NCBI GenBank assembly: GCA_016271365.2
Contig: CM057451.1
Span: 371,959,501-372,023,500 of the forward strand
DNA from: Neoceratodus forsteri
Taxonomy: Eukaryota > Chordata > Ceratodontiformes > Ceratodontidae
Length of the DNA stretch: 64,000 nucleotides
Direction: 5' to 3'
Shown one piece after another: positions 54,546 to 64,000 of this stretch. The translations under genes were made by a program, and so were the position numbers. The notes under the pieces are model-generated. The model had not been told where the DNA came from. It did no database searches and was given only the letters and a program-made list of their open reading frames with translations. Position 1 is the stretch's first letter; every line of letters starts with the position of its first letter.

Positions 54546-55040
54546 GCTTAATTTGAGACAAAAAGGTCTGAACAGACACACAGGTTCATAATATACTATG
54601 GGGGATCTTCTGATGTATTACTTTACACCGTAACTAATGTAGTGAGACTGCTCAGTTTATTTACTTAGATAGTTATACCCCATCCCTACATGTCTCTCCT
54701 TAAATAAACCTTCAGAACTGCACAGGAAAGGACGTCAAAGAAAGCAGCTTAAGACAAAACTATCAGAAAAATGAGGACTAAGTGGGCGATTTGATACCTT
54801 TTACTGGACCAACAAGAAATCCACAAAACACAAGCTTAAAGGCTACACAGAGCCCTTCATCAGGCGTAACTGCCAGGTTCTACAGAAAACAAGCGTGTAC
54901 CAATAAAAGGCACCCACTTTGAGCATCTACAGAAAAGAGAGCCACGGGATTCATGACACACTATGAAGATCTTTAACCAGTTAAATGACACCATAACTTA
55001 TGTAGTGAGAGGATTCTGCATTCACTCACTTAGAAAAACA
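54546..55040 (-). mobile_element. Penelope-like terminal sequence with a 360-base direct duplication
   Basis: TAACTAATGTAGTGAGACTG (54631) and TAACTTATGTAGTGAGAGGA (54993), with the preceding ACTATG.GGATCTT / ACTATGAAGATCTT, are direct copies about 360 bases apart, like Penelope pseudo-LTRs. The unit includes the minus-strand block CGCCTGATGAAGGGCTCTG and CTTTTACTGGACCAACAAGA (plus strand). Confidence 0.6.
54795..54872 (-). ncRNA. Candidate degenerate hammerhead ribozyme motif
   Basis: On the minus strand CTGATGA is followed by a GGGCT...AGCC stem and then TTTAAGC, where an active hammerhead needs GAAA. Penelope-like terminal repeats are known to carry hammerhead motifs. The core here is one side intact (CTGATGA) and one side mutated, so this copy is probably inactive. 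Stem III cannot be set with certainty. Confidence 0.4.
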
Positions 55041-55290
55041 CATTCGGGACTTCTGGTGATTTCACCATTGGCAATGGAGGCTTAGCTTTCAGCTCCAAGT
55101 CCGCAGTGGTTAAATCCTACTACATTTGGCATCGAAAGGCTTCATTTGCTGTACCTGACAGTTGTTCCGAAATATAAAACGAGTCAGGTTTCTAAAACAA
55201 GGGGCAGGGGTGGATTAAAGAGTCTACATGCCAGGGATCCTGGCTTGATCACACCCCAGTGCATCACCATCCAGGGCCTCAGAGTCAGCA

Positions 55291-56165
55291 GTGGTCTCCA
55301 GGGGAGATGATGATAATGGTACTCTCTCCCGCAGCAGCTCCCTAGATGGCTGGGCAACATCACATATCCTAAAAATGTTACACCGGATAGACTCAAACAT
55401 AAAAGATATCAAGCAAAACCTGAAACGTCTTGAACACAGAACTACAGAGATGGAGACTGGCCTGAATGATTTGAGGGAGGATACCATGAGGCTAGGCCGG
55501 GCCGTCATATACCTGGCAAAACGAGAGAGAACTAACTGAGAGAGCAGAGGGTGCCAAATCAAGGGGAAGAAGAAAGACCATCTGCATTTTCAGATTCCCG
55601 GAGGGCAGTGAGCAGGATGACTTGGCAGAGTTTATTAAAACCTGGCTTCGAAAAGACTTGGAAATCCCCTACACTGAACCACTTGAGCTGGAAAGGGTCC
55701 ACCAGGCTCTCAGCCCAAAGCCAAAAAATGGAGCTCCACCGAGGTCTATTTTAGTCAAATTTAGTCACTTCCCCCATAAAAGAAATGGTCCTGAAAAAAG
55801 CCTGGGGGAAACAAGACCTTAACTTGGACGGAAAACGAGTCTATGTTGATAGAGACTATCCATCAGCTGCGATGCAAAAAAGAAAGAGTCCTTACTGTAA
55901 TAAATCAACTAAGGGAGAAGCAGATTAAAGCTCAGCTACGTTACCCTGCCAAGCTGCTGGTCTTCTGGGAGAATGGACAGAAGCTATAAGACTCCTTACT
56001 GCAAGCCACTAAACCACTCCAGAAGATCGGCATTAATCTTCCTGAATGCCCACAGGATGTGGTTGAATAGGTGCTTTTCCAGCTCAAATGGGAGACAGAT
56101 GGCAAATCCACAACTGCGGCTAGACAAAGAGGTTCAGGCCCAGACGAGCAGCTCTACAAGAATCT
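55291..56165 (+). pseudogene. L1 ORF1p-like RNA-binding protein
   Basis: The frame 55291-55539 carries a coiled coil (KMLHRIDSNIKDIKQNLKRL). The frame 55622-55822 carries the RRM-like part with EPLELERVHQALSPKPKNG and PPRSILVKFSHF, the L1 ORF1p hallmark. Further frames read DGKRVYVDRDYPSAAMQKR and QLRYPAKLLVFWENGQK, the C-terminal domain. Shifts near 55550 and 55820 and a stop near 55990 break it. Confidence 0.82.
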
Positions 56166-56344
56166 AGCACACCTCTGCAAGGCTCTCCAAAGCAAACCTC
56201 CGACCTGAATTTTGTCCTATGGGGTAAAACTTTTTCTTTGCCTACCTAACCTAAACTCACAGCCTTTCGTTTCATGAGTTGAGCACATGCAGGCCTGTTT
56301 ACAACCTTGTGTCTTCCCTACCCCCGTGACAAGGTCTGTAATAT
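56166..56344. other. L1 stretch before the SINE
   Basis: Continuation of L1 sequence downstream of ORF1. No gene. Confidence 0.4.
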
Positions 56345-56779
56345 CAGTGTCAGTGGCTCAGTAGGTAGCACACTCGCATCTGAGGCCGGGAGATCAGAGG
56401 GCTGTGGGTTCAGTTCCCACATCTGGCACTTGAGTTAATATCCCAATACTGACACTGTAGTGCAGCATAAGGGGGTGCTGCACTTCTGAGGTGACGTCTT
56501 TCGGATGAGACGTTAAACCGAGGTCCCATCTGCCTGGATTGGTGGTAGTTCAGGCGGACGTTAAAGATCCCATGGCACTTGTGGAAAAAGAGTAGGGGAA
56601 TTTCCCCAGTGTCCTGGCCAAATTTCTCCCATTCACTAAAAATACCACCAACAGCTTAATCTAGTTCAATTTCAGTTGCTTACCATCTGTATTCCCCTTC
56701 CCCCAGTCGCCCCTGAAAGACAGACTTCTAGGCCCAGTGGGCTTACTAGGTCAACAAAATTTAATAAATAAATAAATAT
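56345..56779 (+). mobile_element. SINE (Nin-like central domain), complete copy
   Basis: Head CAGTGTCAGTGGCTCAGTAG (box A), GGGTTCAGTTCC (box B), core CGGATGAGACGTTAAACCGA (56512-56531), then AAAGAGTAGGGGAATTTCCC (56586), the site used by the Tx1-clade LINE in the other copy but unoccupied here. It ends in (AATA)n. This is the reference copy for the split SINE at 21838/28407 and the fragment at 13523. Confidence 0.88.
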
Positions 56780-58203
56780 AGCTACTACAACTAACAGCTG
56801 GAATTAATATCCTGCACAACCAATGTCAGAAAACTGGGTTAACGTTTTACATTTAGTTTGGATCTCCCAATGGACTAGTCAGTTACTTTTCTGGCAATGG
56901 GCCTGGGGATTTCTTGGCATAGCTTTGTATGACGGAGAATATTTCCTTTTCGGAAGGCCTGGTTTGAGACTCTGTGCTGGCGGCCCCACTGACGTCTTCG
57001 ACTGCAGCGCATGGGATCTACGTGCACAGCATGGCCCTGTATCAAGAGAATCTGAGGATGTCCCTCTCTTTTGCATCTAACGGGCATGGGGCAGCAGGGG
57101 TCTTGGGGCATGTCCTTTCCTGGAACACACAAGGCTTAAGACTCGAGCTTTTTCCCCACTCCATTGGATTTGTAAGTGGTTCCTCTTTTGTACTGTTGTT
57201 TTCTCCAGACATTTAGGGCCGATTCCTTGACTGAGGAACATGGTCTGGATTTGGGATTTTGCAGCACTGATTCTGACCCAAGGTATCAAGAGGCCCAACT
57301 GTTTTTGTTTTTATCCTGCCAATGGCCCTGTTGAGTTAATGCCACATCAAGAAACTAAGCTGGTTGAGAATGACACTGCCTTTTTTCTATTCTGTGCCAA
57401 GCTTACTATGTAATTTCTGTTTGGTCAAGGTTTTAGGGGTTGCTGGTGGGTAAAAGTTGCATTCGCTCTTCGGGTATTATGGGCAGTGTTGCAGTGGGGT
57501 GCTGGGGGCAGGGGCAGGCGGGGTGAAAATGGTAAAGATATGAGGGAAGGTAGAAAGTTTATAGCTTCAGGGTACTCTCCTTCAGAGGGCCTATACCCCT
57601 GTTTAATGCCTTTACTAACACACCTGCATTGTTTTTTGAAAGTGTGCTTCACTTGAAGTTCTTTACACCAGACAATACCTTATATAATCAGTTCAGCCAA
57701 ATTCCACTGGAGGTCCGGACTGAGGTCGGTTTGTTATCCAGACCACCTGGTCCTGTTTATTGGGAAGTACTACTCTCTCTTGGTCCGACAAGTTCCTTGA
57801 GATCACCCCCAGTTCCCTGCTCATCAGGGGGGCTGGGGAAGGGGTGCAGGGCCTTCTAGAAAGGGTACAGGCTCCAGGACAGAATGAGCTTCCTTCCGAC
57901 CATTTTCACTTCTTCCTGTTATATGTAATACATATGACTGTCTATGAGTGTTGTTACTATGTACATAGTTCCATGTTGTTATTGTTTATTTAATTTAAAG
58001 TTGGGGGAGGGTGGGATGGATGGGGTATTTGTTTGGTTAAGGCTGGGGGGAGGCAGCACTGGATCTACTATTTTACAGTCCTTGCTGGGAGTACCCAGCA
58101 TAATGTGCAGTATTATGGGCTTTTTTGACCTGGGAGGGCTGGTGGTGTTCCCGTAGACAATATCATGGGTACCAGAGGTACCAGATCTTGCTGAACAGCA
58201 CTT
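56780..58203. other. L1 inter-ORF stretch, no supported gene
   Basis: 1.4 kb of sequence with only short frames (up to 85 codons) that show no motif. Unusually long for an L1 inter-ORF gap, so it may contain an unrecognised insertion. Confidence 0.4.
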
Positions 58204-58841
58204 AAAATGGGGTCCTTTAAAGTGATATCCCTAAATGTTAAGGGATCAATTCAGACGTTAAGAGACACAATGCGTTCCATGACCTGGTCCTCGCTCAATG
58301 CAATATAGGCCTAATTCAGGAGACGCACCTTTCAGCAGCGGAACATGAGAAATTGTGCCGCTCCTAGGTAGGGGAGGTGATCTCATCCTCACATCCAAAT
58401 GCTAAAAAGGCAGGGGTGGCCATTTTGGTCAGAAAGGGACTTCTGCTTGAGAAGACTGCAGCCTTTGCTGACCAAGAGGAAAGGTTAGTAGCTCTCTCAG
58501 GTAAAACTGCTGACTGTACTAGCCATGTGGTTAATGTATACCATCCCACGCCACACAGACAATTTTTCAGATTTGTTTTTGGTTAAGTGGCCTGGTTTCC
58601 CAAGGGGCAGATAATTATTGATGGGCTGGCCCGAAACTTCTAAAAGCCCTTACAGAAGTAGCGGGGATGGTGGACATCTTGAGGAATGCTTACCCCTCTA
58701 GCAAGAATTTTACTTTCTACTCCCATACACAGAATTCATATTCACGCATAGACAGATTCTACACCCAAAAATCGTGGGGTCACATGATCAGGAATCAAGA
58801 GATTCACCCCATTTACCTACTGTAACTGACCACGCCAAGAT

Positions 58842-58966
58842 AGGTGCTGGAACTAGGGGTGCTGCAGCACCCCCTTGCTTGAAGTACAATTTCCTATGGC
58901 TTCCTATACAGTTTTGTTCAATGACTTTCAGCACCCCCACTATAAAAATTGTTCCAGTGCCACTGC
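58842..58966. mobile_element. hAT-like MITE in L1 ORF2
   Basis: Left end AGGTGCTGGAACTAGGGGTG and right end CCCCACTATAAAAATTGTTCCAGTGCCACTG are imperfect inverted repeats (CAGTGGCACTGGAAC type at the right). Flanks GCCAAGAT (58834) and GCAAGATT (58968) fit an 8 bp target duplication. The insertion separates TDHAKI from the rest of ORF2. Confidence 0.72.
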
Positions 58967-60285
58967 AGCAAGATTAGCCTTATGGTGGACCTTGGACCAT
59001 CAGAAAAACAATCAGTGTGGAAATTAAATGTGGGGCTTCTTAAGGATGACACATTTAAATTAAAAATAAAAGAAACTATCACTAATTATTTAAAAGAAAA
59101 TGCTGGTACAGTTTCCCAGGTTAAATTCCTTTGGGATGGTTTAAAAGCAGTGGGGCTTATTTCATATGCTTCCTATAATAGGAAAGCAGCAGTTCAGAAA
59201 CAAATAAATCTAGAACAGAGAATAAAGGAACTGGAGAGCCTGCATGGGGCGGGGGAGCACATGACCTACTGAAAGAAATTCAGTCTTTGAGAATGCAGTT
59301 AGAAGAAATCCTCAGATCCAAGACTGAGAATGCCCTACAATTTGTAGCTCACAAGTATTATGAGGGGGAAAACAGGGCTGGGCACCTACTCACCTACAGG
59401 CTTAGAAAACGTGCTGCAGATCGGTTTATCCCAGCAGTTAAGAAGGCTCAGGGATGCCCAAAGTTGGAAACTAAACCCAGCAGAACTTTTTAAACAATTC
59501 TGTTCTGAGCTCTACACATTAGAGGCCCCTGCCGACCAAGCTGAAAAGACAAATGAATTTTTAGGAAAATTACAGCTGCCCAGGTTATCGCTGGAACAGC
59601 CCTAACTGCTGGATAGTCCCTTTCCCCAGGGAGAGGCTACCACGGTAATTAAAAATCTTATACACAATAAATCCTCAGGCCCGGATGGCTTTGCGGCCGA
59701 ACATTATCAGAAATTCCAGTCCGAAATGACCCCTTTACTCCTCCAGGTTTATAATACCTCCCATACCCTCGAGACCAGCCCCGACTTGTGGGCCAGAGAA
59801 CTGATCTCGGTGGTGCCAAAGCCTGGAAAAGCTACCTCCACGTGTGGAGGTTACAGGTGGATTTCTCCCCTGAACTTGGATGTGAAAATCTTCGCCAGGA
59901 TAATAGCCAACTGCTTGTAATCGATCATTCCTCAGATGGTATATCCTGATCTCCGGCAGGCAGACCGGGCAGACATCTCCACAATAACATTTGCAGGCTG
60001 CTCACCACCATAACTGGCATGCAAAGTGGCTTGGGCGAGCTGCAGGGAGTGGTAGTGACGCTAGATGCTGAGAAGGTGTTTGATCGCCTGGAATCGGACT
60101 TTCTGGATGCGGTCTTACAAAAGTTTAATTAGGGGATAAATTTCGGGCATGGATTTCAGCTTTATACTCCAAGCCATCAGCCCAGATTACACTGAATGGG
60201 GTTCTATCCTCCAGTTTCCCCAATGAAAAGGGGAACCAGATAGGGGTGTCCCCTTTTCCCACTTTTATTCGCATTGAGCATTGAA

Positions 60286-61361
60286 ACATAGAAAAACAGA
60301 ATTTGATGGCAGATAAGGACCGCTTGGGCCCACCTAGTCTGACCATTTTCCTACCTAACAGATAAGCTGCAGATCCTAGTTAACCAACAGCTTACTTCCT
60401 CCTACCCCCCCACTGGACTGCCTTATGTCTGTCCCATGCATTCTTGAATTCAACCACTGTTCTTGACTCCACGACCTCCTCAGGGAGGCTGTTCCATGCA
60501 TCCACAATCCACTCCGTGAAAAAATACTTCCTCACATTACCTCTCAGCCGTCCCCCCTCTGTCTTCAAAGTGTGCCCCCTTGTTCTTGCAAATCTCTCTC
60601 TTCTTTTGTTTTTTTATTTATCTTTTCTACCTCCCTGGCAGAGCGGCCCCCATGATCTCCGGCCACCGGCCCCTGCACCCCCAGACCCGGTCGTGCACAC
60701 GGGCCACACAACCCGTACCCCCAATGGGCCAGCCATTATTGCTCTCGCACCACATTGGATACGTGCCCCTCTCAGGTCACTTCTGGGGGTGCAAAGGCAC
60801 GACCATCGGCCGCGAAGATCGTCCTCTGCATTTTTTCCCTCTCTCCTCCCTTATCGAGAGCCAGCGGTGCAATGGTGTCCAAGCACATAGTGCTGACGCC
60901 TGCCATGCTCTCCTCCCCTAATCAGCATGCTACTGTAGTGTGGTTGGCCTCCGCCAGTCGTCACCACAGAGCGATGCAAATCCCACTGCCCACCCCAGAG
61001 AGAGGAGAGCAGTCGTCGGACGCTCGATCCTCCCTCTCCCCTGCCAACCCCCGACGGCCTGGATCTGTTCCTGAACCTAGGTCACCAGCAAAGCGCGAGG
61101 TGTGGCGTCCAGTGCCTCAACCCTCAGCGCCACAGGGCTAGCTGCTTGCACATCTCTTTTTCTGAAAGATGCTACCCTCTTGGACTTTGTTGATTCCCTT
61201 AAGGTACTTGAAAGTTTCTATCATGTCCCCCTCTCCCTTCTTTCCTCAAGGGTATACATATTAAGCTCCTTTAGTCTTTCTTCGTATGTCTTCTGGTGCA
61301 GACCCTGCACCATTTTGGTTGCCCTCCTCTGGACAGCTTCCACTCTATGTCTTTGCGGAAC
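60286..61361 (-). mobile_element. CR1-clade LINE 3' fragment, minus strand, inside L1
   Basis: Begins ACATAGAAAAACAGAATTTG (3' UTR, inverse of the CR1 end), matching 31248-31740, with target duplication CATTGAA (60279-60285) / CACTGAA (61362-61368) in L1. It holds the degraded RT C-terminus ([19 protein letters not shown], 61320-61260). It is itself split by the SINE at 60600-61144. Confidence 0.85.
60600..61144 (-). mobile_element. Family S SINE, minus strand, nested in the CR1 fragment
   Basis: Target duplication CTTGCAAATCTCTC (60585-60598) / CTTGCACATCTCT (61145-61157). On the minus strand it starts GCCCTGTGGCGCTGAGGGTT GAGGCGCTGGACGCC-like head, has box-B-like GGTGACCTAGGTTCAGG, and ends in AAAAGATAAATAAAAAAACA. 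Head and body match the SINE at 21266-21816. Confidence 0.8.
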
Positions 61362-62074
61362 CACTGAACCCCTGGCGGAGGCATTCAGGTCCAGCCTGTA
61401 CATAACCGGTATCAAAGCAGGTTCTGTTGATAACCGCATAACCCTGTATACGGATGACACTCTTTATTTACAAGAACCCGCCACCTCTCTTCCCAAAGCG
61501 TCATCTCTCCTAGTAGAATACAGTAGCATCTCTGGCTTTAAAATCAATGAAATAAAATCTGAAATTCTATCTATAAGCGCCCCAGTTGCACCTGAAACTA
61601 AAACACTGACAAATTTAAAATGGTCCACTAAGGGCTTTCAATATTTGAGAGTACAGATTACAGTGGACTTCAGCAAGTTATTTCAAGCAAATCATACGTC
61701 ATTATTGAAGAGTATCCGTCAGGATTGCAGTAGATGGGCAGTTTTGCCTCTCTCTTTGATTGGTCGTTCAGAATCTGTCCATATGAATATACTCCCCCAC
61801 TTGCTCTTTATTTGATACCCTATCCATACTCCACCGTAAGATATTTTGGACTGCTATCCATACAATTATAAAAAAAAGTTTGTATTGGGGGGAGGAGAGA
61901 AGAGACCTAGACTGAAGTGGTCAGTCCTTGGCCTTGACAAGGGGAAGGGCACATCTGCATCACCACTGCAGTCAACAACTAGGGGCCCTTTATATGCTCC
62001 GATTTTGCCTCACACCAGAGACCAGGCTCCTGGCGGTTACTGGAACAGTACTACCCTTCCTGGGCTACAGAAAA

Positions 62075-62330
62075 GTACAATTACATAAAAACTTACCGTA
62101 ACAGTAGATCTACGAGTGTCTCTTGTAGTAGGTAATACTTTGGGGCATCCAGCAGAGGTCACTGTGGTGCATGGCAGCTCTTCTAGCAGTTTTTCACCAG
62201 GGACCGTCCACACACGACATCAGCTTCCTGTTTCCTATATAAATGTGGGCGGTCCCTAGTATCCTCAGTTCCCCCACTGGATTCAGCTCGCATAGAGAGG
62301 ACCGAGGGGAACCTGAGGTACCAAAGGAGT
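62075..62330. repeat. DIRS-D left inverted terminal repeat
   Basis: Carries the common outer block (ACTTACCGTAACAGTAGATC) and an inward TATATAAAT box at 62236-62244. Its right-hand partner is outside the window, so the inner boundary is approximate. Confidence 0.75.
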
Positions 62331-62399
62331 CCCAACCCTAGTCAGTGGACCAGAACTTGCTCTCTTAGAGAAGGAGGGGGATGGAGGGTGGGAACAAAC

Positions 62400-62512
62400 C
62401 TACTGCAAGAGACACTCCTCAAGCATCTACTGTTTACGGTAAGTTTCTACATAACTGTACGGTCTTCCACGGAGTGGTCTCTTGCAGTGGGTAATACTTT
62501 TGGGATGAATCC
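62400..62512. repeat. DIRS-D internal complementary region
   Basis: CTACTGCAAGAGACACTCCT to ACGGTAAGTTTCTACATAAC inverts the left outer end. It is followed by CGGTCTTCCACGGAGTGGTC and GGGTAATACTTTTGGGATGA, which should match the unseen right end. Confidence 0.8.
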
Positions 62513-62559
62513 TAAGCAGTAATGCCCATGTGGGAGGACAGTTATGATAGGAGACCTTG

Positions 62560-63470
62560 TAGGACTGCATGGCCGAAGGCTGTCCTATGTCATGAGGCAA
62601 TATCCAGATTGTAGTGCCTTGTGAATGTATGGATCGTGGACCAGGTAACTGCACTGCAGATATCTGGAATGGAGGCTCCCTTAAAGCAAGCTGCAGTGGT
62701 GGCCATAGCTCTAGTAGAGTGGGCTTGGACAGGTCCAGGTAAAGGCTTGTTGTATTTTTTGTAACAAAATGTAATACAATGCACCAACCAGGATGAAAAA
62801 ATACGTGTCGCAACCAGGAGGCCCCATGTCCTGGGGCAAAGGAGATGAACAGTTGAGACATCTTTCTAACCGATTGTGTCCGATTAGTATAGTAGCGTAA
62901 TATATGGTGGACATCTAAAGTATGTAGGAGACATTCACCCCGATTGGAGTAGTCTGGATAGTAGACCGGAAGCTCCAAAGACAGATTTAAAGTATGTTTG
63001 GCGACTACTTTAGGAAGGAAGGGTTGATATGAAGGACCACACGTCCCTTGTGGAAAATCAACTAAGGTTCCCTATGCATGAGAGCATGGAGCTCGGAAAT
63101 ACATCGAACGGAAGTGATAGCCACTACAAATAGGGTTTTCCATGAAAGAAAATGGAAATCACAAGTGGCAGCTGGCTCAAAAGGCTCAAGGGTCAATATT
63201 TCAATCATAAAATTGAGATCCCATGGAGGAGTGGGTCTTCTAATAGGAGGTTTAATATATAACATTCCTTTCAAAAAAATCTTAGCAAGATGATGTTGGT
63301 ACAGTAACCTGCCATCCAGAGGCTCATGGAAAGCGGAGATGGCAGCTAAGTGGACTTTAATGGAAGAATAACTCAGATAGTGCGGCCAGGAAGTGCAGAA
63401 CCTTAGTCAGTGGACAAGAGTAAGGGTCCAAAGATTGAGAGGCTGACTATATGGAAAAATGTTTCCATTT
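62560..63470 (-). pseudogene. DIRS-D tyrosine recombinase with mutated first catalytic Arg
   Basis: Core-binding end near 63470-63716 (TYNSKWKHFSI). The segment 63274-63062 reads SVRCISELHAL, where the others have ARRISEL: the arginine before ISEL, the catalytic one by alignment to the family, is Cys (codon TGT at 63105-63103). The segment 62787-62590 has QAHSTRAMATT (His-x-x-Arg), AVTWS and RHYNLD (nucleophile Tyr). Shifts separate the pieces. Confidence 0.83.
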
Positions 63471-64000
63471 GGAATTGTATGTTGCTCTTGTTGCTGGCTT
63501 ATGGGAAGCCAAGAGGATATTGGCAACAGGAGAGGACACTTGTAAACGAGTTATGAAAACATCCCCAGGAGCCAAGTGTGAAGGTGTAGAGCCTTCACGT
63601 TGGGGTGTAGTAGAGACCCATGACACTGAGTCAAGAGGTCTGGTCTGATCGGCAACGGGATAGGATCCCATACTGACAGTTGCAGGAGTAGGGGAAACCA
63701 TGACAGGCGAGGCCACAGTGGGACTTTAAGAATCATCGTGGCCAGTTCTAACTGTAGTTTCAGTAGAGTCCGTGGTTAGGAGAGGGACGGGGGGAGCATA
63801 TAAGAAGAGACCGGTCAAGGGTTGGGACAGGGCATCTATAGATTATCCCTTTCTGTTCAGGATAATGGAAAAATACCTGGGAAGATGGTAATTCTCTGGG
63901 GAGGCAAACAGATCCATCTGTGGAGTGCCCCATAAGTTGAAGATTTCTTGGAGCACTTGCCCGTGAAGTATCCATTCGTGAGTTGTGGACCAGCAGCTCA
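63471..64000 (-). pseudogene. DIRS-D methyltransferase-like segment and RNase H tail
   Basis: The frames 63736-63551 and 63975-63760 show VPLWPRQSWFPLLLQLS (matching the APFWPRQIWFP block of DIRS-C) and, at the window end, degraded ELLVHNSRMDTS / WGTPQMDLFASP-type sequence that precedes it. RNase H proper is beyond the window. Confidence 0.65.

Larger units (their letters stand above)
58204..62020 (+). pseudogene. L1 ORF2: endonuclease and reverse transcriptase (decayed)
   Basis: Starts MGSFKVISLNVKGSIQT (58208). Endonuclease motifs are LIQETHLSAAEHEKL, SYSRIDRFYTQKSWGH and TVTDHAKI (the SDH block as TDH, at the MITE junction). RT motifs are SSGPDGFAAEHYQKF, LDVKIFARIIANCL, LDAEKVFDRLE (motif A, 60062) and, right of the CR1 insertion, [15 protein letters not shown] and LYTDDTLYL (catalytic box, YTDD instead of YADD, 61450). 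The thumb follows with FKINEIKSEILSIS and KGFQYLRVQITVD. Many stops are present. Confidence 0.85.
55041..62074 (+). mobile_element. L1-clade LINE, decayed, carrying three insertions
   Basis: 5' UTR from about 55041, ORF1 (55291-56165), a long inter-ORF stretch and ORF2 (58204-62020) on the plus strand. It is interrupted by a SINE (56345-56779), a hAT-like MITE (58842-58966) and a CR1 fragment (60286-61361) with a nested SINE. The 3' end is lost at 62074, where DIRS-D begins. Confidence 0.83.
62075..64000 (-). mobile_element. DIRS-D, 3' part, cut by window end
   Basis: The left end TACAATTACATAAAAACTTACCG resembles the ends of DIRS-B and C. A terminal repeat, an internal complementary region and then recombinase, methyltransferase-like segment and RNase H follow in minus orientation, and the element continues past 64000. 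It inserted into L1 ORF2 near its end. Confidence 0.85.

Overview
This window is eukaryotic, repeat-saturated animal DNA with no recognisable host gene, rRNA or free-standing tRNA gene. Nearly every base that can be assigned belongs to a transposable element, and most are broken and nested. The mix is several DIRS1-type tyrosine-recombinase retrotransposon families, CR1-, L2-, L1- and Tx1-clade LINEs, a Penelope-like element, tRNA-headed SINEs, a probable solo LTR, hAT-like MITEs and foldback elements. That points to a large-genome vertebrate. An amphibian, perhaps a caecilian or salamander, is the best guess from DIRS abundance; a lungfish is not excluded. This is inference, not proof.

Layout. 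1-15.3 kb is a three-deep nest of DIRS elements, all reading on the minus strand: DIRS-A (1-1889 and 12277-15300) was split by DIRS-B (1890-12276), which was split by DIRS-C (4746-10594). 15.3-16.2 kb is a LINE 3' end. 16.3-18.5 kb is a shortened DIRS element (G) with a long tyrosine recombinase frame. 19.3-20.9 kb is an L2-like LINE. 21.3-28.6 kb holds a GC-rich SINE, then a second SINE that is split by a 6.3 kb Tx1-clade LINE with a 16 bp target duplication. 28.9-29.9 kb is a cluster of five distinct long hairpins. 31.2-35.2 kb is a CR1 LINE. 36.9-45.1 kb is DIRS-E, which appears to carry only gag, with DIRS-F (39.75-43.8 kb, no recognised enzyme) inside it. 45.7-46.5 kb is a CR1 3' end. 46.8-50.1 kb is a degenerate minisatellite carrying a SINE, a 1.6 kb foldback element and another SINE. 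50.5-55.0 kb is Penelope-related DNA with long inverted arms around a second minisatellite and a probable solo LTR. 55.0-62.1 kb is a decayed L1 carrying a SINE, a hAT MITE and a CR1 fragment that itself holds a SINE. 62.1-64 kb is the 3' part of DIRS-D, cut by the window end.

How the parts work together. The intact-looking logic is retrotransposon logic. DIRS elements show gag with a zinc-binding cluster, RT, RNase H, a methyltransferase-like segment and a tyrosine recombinase, framed by inverted terminal repeats and an internal complementary region that matches both ends, as needed for a circular intermediate. Gag-only or enzyme-less DIRS (E, F) presumably borrow enzymes in trans. The most notable candidates for new biology are the Tx1-clade LINE that sits exactly at a palindromic site in a SINE and repeats that site in its own 3' UTR, and the hairpin cluster whose members have unrelated stems but share an apex sequence.
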